DNA from: Candidatus Roizmanbacteria bacterium CG11_big_fil_rev_8_21_14_0_20_36_8
GTDB lineage: Bacteria > Patescibacteriota > Microgenomatia > UBA1406 > GWC2-37-13
Direction: 5' to 3'
Assembly: GCA_002796045.1 (NCBI GenBank)
Contig: PCVM01000051.1
Coordinates: forward strand, 1-8,237
Length of the DNA stretch: 8,237 bases
Positions within the stretch are counted from its first letter, which is position 1. Every line of letters starts with the position of its first letter. Shown here piece after piece: positions 6,487 to 8,237 of the stretch. The translations under genes were made by a program, and so were the position numbers. The notes under the pieces were generated by a model. That model was not told the DNA's origin. It did no database searches and worked only from the letters and a program-made list of their open reading frames with translations.

Positions 6487-6912
6487 ATGTCACCTGAAAG
6501 TTTTCGACTATTTGCTCAAAAAGTATCCCAGATTACAGGAAATGCAAAAACCTTTCTTCTTGCCGCAATTTTGATAGCGGCTTGGATGATAACTGGTCCA
6601 ATTTTCAACTTTTCAGATACCTGGCAACTGGTCATCAATACGAGCACCACCATTATTACTTTTCTGATGGTTTTTATTATTCAAAATACACAAAATCGAG
6701 ATGCCCGTGCGACTCAGTTGAAGCTTGACGAACTTATCCGTGCGACTAGAACAGCCAGAAATATTATGGTAGATCTTGAAAATTTAGATGATAAAAATCT
6801 TGAAAAAGTAACTGACGAATTTCATAAAATCTATCAAAAAGAGTTGGATCATCGCAAAACAAATAAAACAAATTCAACTAATCGAGTGGTTCAAGAAGAG
6901 CAGGGAGGGTGA
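6487..6912 (+). CDS. Low-affinity iron permease family (Fet4-like) small membrane protein
   Basis: A 141-residue membrane protein of the PF04120 type. Two helices lie at about 20-40 (AKTFLLAAILIAAWMITGPIF) and 47-66, separated by NFSDTWQLVINT. The second runs into the family's most conserved stretch, TFLMVFIIQNTQNRDARA, then LKLDELIRA. The rest is a charged cytosolic tail with helical character (about 78-125). Yeast Fet4 imports Fe2+ at low affinity, but the short bacterial members contain only part of that protein and their transport role is unproven. An in-frame TTG at 6460 would overlap the truB stop by 4 nt and add nine residues; ATG 6487 fits the family start and the TACAAT-N6 spacing better. 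The 3' end overlaps the convergent propeller-pilin gene by 35 bp. Confidence 0.87.
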   Translation: MSPESFRLFAQKVSQITGNAKTFLLAAILIAAWMITGPIFNFSDTWQLVINTSTTIITFLMVFIIQNTQNRDARATQLKLDELIRATRTARNIMVDLENLDDKNLEKVTDEFHKIYQKELDHRKTNKTNSTNRVVQEEQGG

Positions 6913-8092
6913 GGGGACAAGATAATCCAAAACAAATCTTTCTATCGAATATCACCTGCTCTATAGTCCAAACAATCGCAAGTACGGCAACAACCAGTAT
7001 CAAACCGATAATTGCAGCCTGAATTCTTTGCCTTGCCTCAGATACCGAATCTTTATCTCCTCCTGATGTGATCCAACCCAAGGCGCCACGAAGTAAGTAA
7101 AACAGTGTTGTAAGTCCGGCAACAACAAAGAATATTCTGATTGCAAAAGTAAGAATGTCTCCTAGAGTTGGCACTTTAAACCCAAATTCCTCAGTGTGAA
7201 TTCTTAGTCCCTCATCGACATCTTTTTCTTGCTGTGTTCTATTATCGATTGGTGCTTGTGTTATAGGATTTGAAGACTCGGTTTCAAGCGTAACAGTCCC
7301 GACAGTTTTAGTCGTAACAGAAATAGAATTTTCCTGAACATTTATTTTCAGAACTTCTCCACCAACTACTGGCTTCCAGCTAGTCAAATTTCCACTTGGA
7401 ACAGCAAATGCAGCAAGATATGTACGATCTTGCCCATTTATTTGAGTAAATTCCCCAGCCACATACAATCTGTTTTGATTTATTAATAAGTCATTCACTA
7501 CTCCATTTACATTTGGATTCCATTTTCGAAATTCTTTTTTCACTAGATCAAAAGCAGCTAGATAGGATCTCTCAACACCATCAATTTTTGTAAATTCTCC
7601 ACCAATGAAAAGTAAATTTTCATAAACTTCAAGACCGTTTACTGGACCATTTGCTGCCAAATTTAGAGTAATTGGCTTTTGTGAAGCTATGTCAAATGCT
7701 ACGAAATAATTCTGCTCTTTGTCGTTAATTTGAGTAAAAAGACCTCCGATATACAACACTCCATTTCCTATTGCTATGTCTTGGATAGGGGCATTTGTGT
7801 TTATTATCCAATTGTCAACTGCTCGAGTTGCCAAATCAACAACTACGAAATTATTCCTCGTCTGAAGTTGACCTCCGTCAACTTTTACCTCCTTAAAAGT
7901 TCCGGCAATATAATATTTACCGTCATGTTGAATTTGTGAGGCAACGATCCCATCGATCTGAACAACCACAACATTGTCTTGAGGCTGATTATCATAAAGT
8001 CCTCCAGCGGCTTTTGCCACATGGGGAGTAATGATTATTGCACTAAATGCAACAACGAAGATTAATAATTTTGTAAATATTGTATTTAACAT
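6878..8092 (-). CDS. Secreted four-repeat propeller-type protein fused to a two-helix T4SS pilin-like domain
   Basis: A 404-residue surface protein. Residues 1-28 are a signal peptide (cut near AKA). Residues 45-243 hold four repeats of about 48 residues resembling delta-60/DUF5122 propeller blades, each with a YIGGLFTQIN/FIGGEFTKIDG-like strand-turn and, in repeats 2-4, an FxAFD or LAAF strand. Four blades are few for a closed propeller, so it may pair with another chain. A linker (about 258-305) leads to two helices, 312-335 and 356-380, joined by a cytosolic loop with TSGGDKDSVSEARQRIQAA, the layout of VirB2-like T4SS pilin domains common in CPR genomes. The C-terminal tail returns outside with C387 and C392, the only cysteines. 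It is convergent with the iron-permease-like gene and divergent from the partial gene at the right edge. Ligand and assembly state are unknown. Confidence 0.8.
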   Translation of the reverse strand: MLNTIFTKLLIFVVAFSAIIITPHVAKAAGGLYDNQPQDNVVVVQIDGIVASQIQHDGKYYIAGTFKEVKVDGGQLQTRNNFVVVDLATRAVDNWIINTNAPIQDIAIGNGVLYIGGLFTQINDKEQNYFVAFDIASQKPITLNLAANGPVNGLEVYENLLFIGGEFTKIDGVERSYLAAFDLVKKEFRKWNPNVNGVVNDLLINQNRLYVAGEFTQINGQDRTYLAAFAVPSGNLTSWKPVVGGEVLKINVQENSISVTTKTVGTVTLETESSNPITQAPIDNRTQQEKDVDEGLRIHTEEFGFKVPTLGDILTFAIRIFFVVAGLTTLFYLLRGALGWITSGGDKDSVSEARQRIQAAIIGLILVVAVLAIVWTIEQVIFDRKICFGLSCPLTLPALLEPLD

Positions 8093-8114
8093 ATAAGTAA
8101 ATATATCCTATAAT

Positions 8115-8123
8115 ATTATATCA
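8115..8123 (-). promoter_or_regulatory. Extended -10 of the propeller-pilin gene
   Basis: The minus strand reads TGATATAAT, a perfect extended -10, which would give a leader of about 15 nt without a Shine-Dalgarno. A second, weaker TATATT (8105-8100) lies 7 nt before the ATG and would give a leaderless start. The sequence cannot say which is used. Confidence 0.55.
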
Positions 8124-8148
8124 CACCTGTGTCATAATTGAAAGAACT

Positions 8149-8157
8149 TGATACAAT
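8149..8157 (+). promoter_or_regulatory. Extended -10 of the right-edge gene
   Basis: TGATACAAT is followed by 6 nt and then ATG at 8164. The 12-nt string TGATACAATTAT also precedes the VKOR-DHODH gene at the same distance from its ATG. A leaderless start is predicted. Confidence 0.58.
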
Positions 8158-8163
8158 TATTAT

Positions 8164-8237
8164 ATGCTTTACTCGCGCACATATGGTGGGATAATTTGGA
8201 CTACACACGCTCTGGACCGAATACTAAATAGAAAAAT
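8164..8237 (+). CDS. Partial gene, 5' end only; possibly DUF4258-like
   Basis: The first 24 codons of an open frame cut by the window edge. The peptide begins MLYSRTYGGIIWTTHALDRI. A short strand followed by [WY]T-x-HA-x2-R is how small DUF4258 proteins usually begin, a family often found in toxin-antitoxin-like or mobile settings, but 24 residues are too few to be sure. The coding call rests on the extended -10 TGATACAAT placed 6 nt before its ATG. It is divergent from the propeller-pilin gene, with a 71-bp shared intergenic region. Confidence 0.45.
   Translation, partial: MLYSRTYGGIIWTTHALDRILNRK

Noticed and set aside
1..8237. CRISPR array, tRNA, rRNA, insertion sequence or recoded TGA
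   Set aside because: No spaced direct repeats, cloverleaf-like segments, transposase motifs or terminal inverted repeats were seen. TGA acts as stop in several genes and no conserved tryptophan position needs it.

Overview
The window is compact, AT-rich bacterial DNA with short intergenic gaps and the standard genetic code (TGA ends at least truB, the iron-permease-like gene and the camelysin-like gene). Several traits together suggest a Candidate Phyla Radiation (Patescibacteria) genome, perhaps of Microgenomates type: a divergent TruB, Pro-Thr linkers in a surface protein, a pilin-like two-helix domain of the type IV secretion kind fused to a surface domain, a VKOR-dihydroorotate dehydrogenase fusion, and no visible Shine-Dalgarno sequences. 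This placement is inferred from gene style, not from a marker gene.

Layout. At the left, an exported or membrane-anchored staphylococcal-nuclease-type nuclease (+) converges on a three-gene minus-strand cluster. In transcription order the cluster holds an FAD-dependent amine-oxidase-like flavoprotein, a secreted camelysin/TasA-like protein with a C-terminal membrane anchor, and a 516-residue fusion of a vitamin K epoxide reductase (VKOR) disulfide-forming domain to a class-2-like dihydroorotate dehydrogenase. Next, on the plus strand, come a 40-residue single-pass membrane protein with the clearest two-box promoter in the window and a stand-alone OmpR/PhoB-type winged-helix DNA-binding protein. 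A VIT1/CCC1-type iron/manganese transporter (-) is divergent from truB (+), which is followed by a small low-affinity iron-permease-family protein (+). The latter converges, with a 35-bp overlap, on a secreted four-repeat propeller-type protein that ends in a pilin-like two-helix domain (-). A partial gene (+), possibly DUF4258-like, runs off the right edge.

How the parts may fit. Each of the three exported proteins (nuclease, camelysin-like, propeller-pilin) has exactly two cysteines, which by predicted topology lie outside the membrane. The one recognisable disulfide-forming enzyme, the VKOR domain, sits directly downstream of one of them. Two metal transporters flank truB.

The strongest unexplained signal is regulatory. 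Most genes have a -10 hexamer (TATAAT, TACAAT, TAAGAT or TAAAAT, several with an extended TGn) ending 5 to 7 nt before the ATG, so transcription should begin at or beside the start codon. The region looks dominated by leaderless mRNAs, and in one case the upstream gene's TGA stop supplies the TGn of the next gene's promoter.
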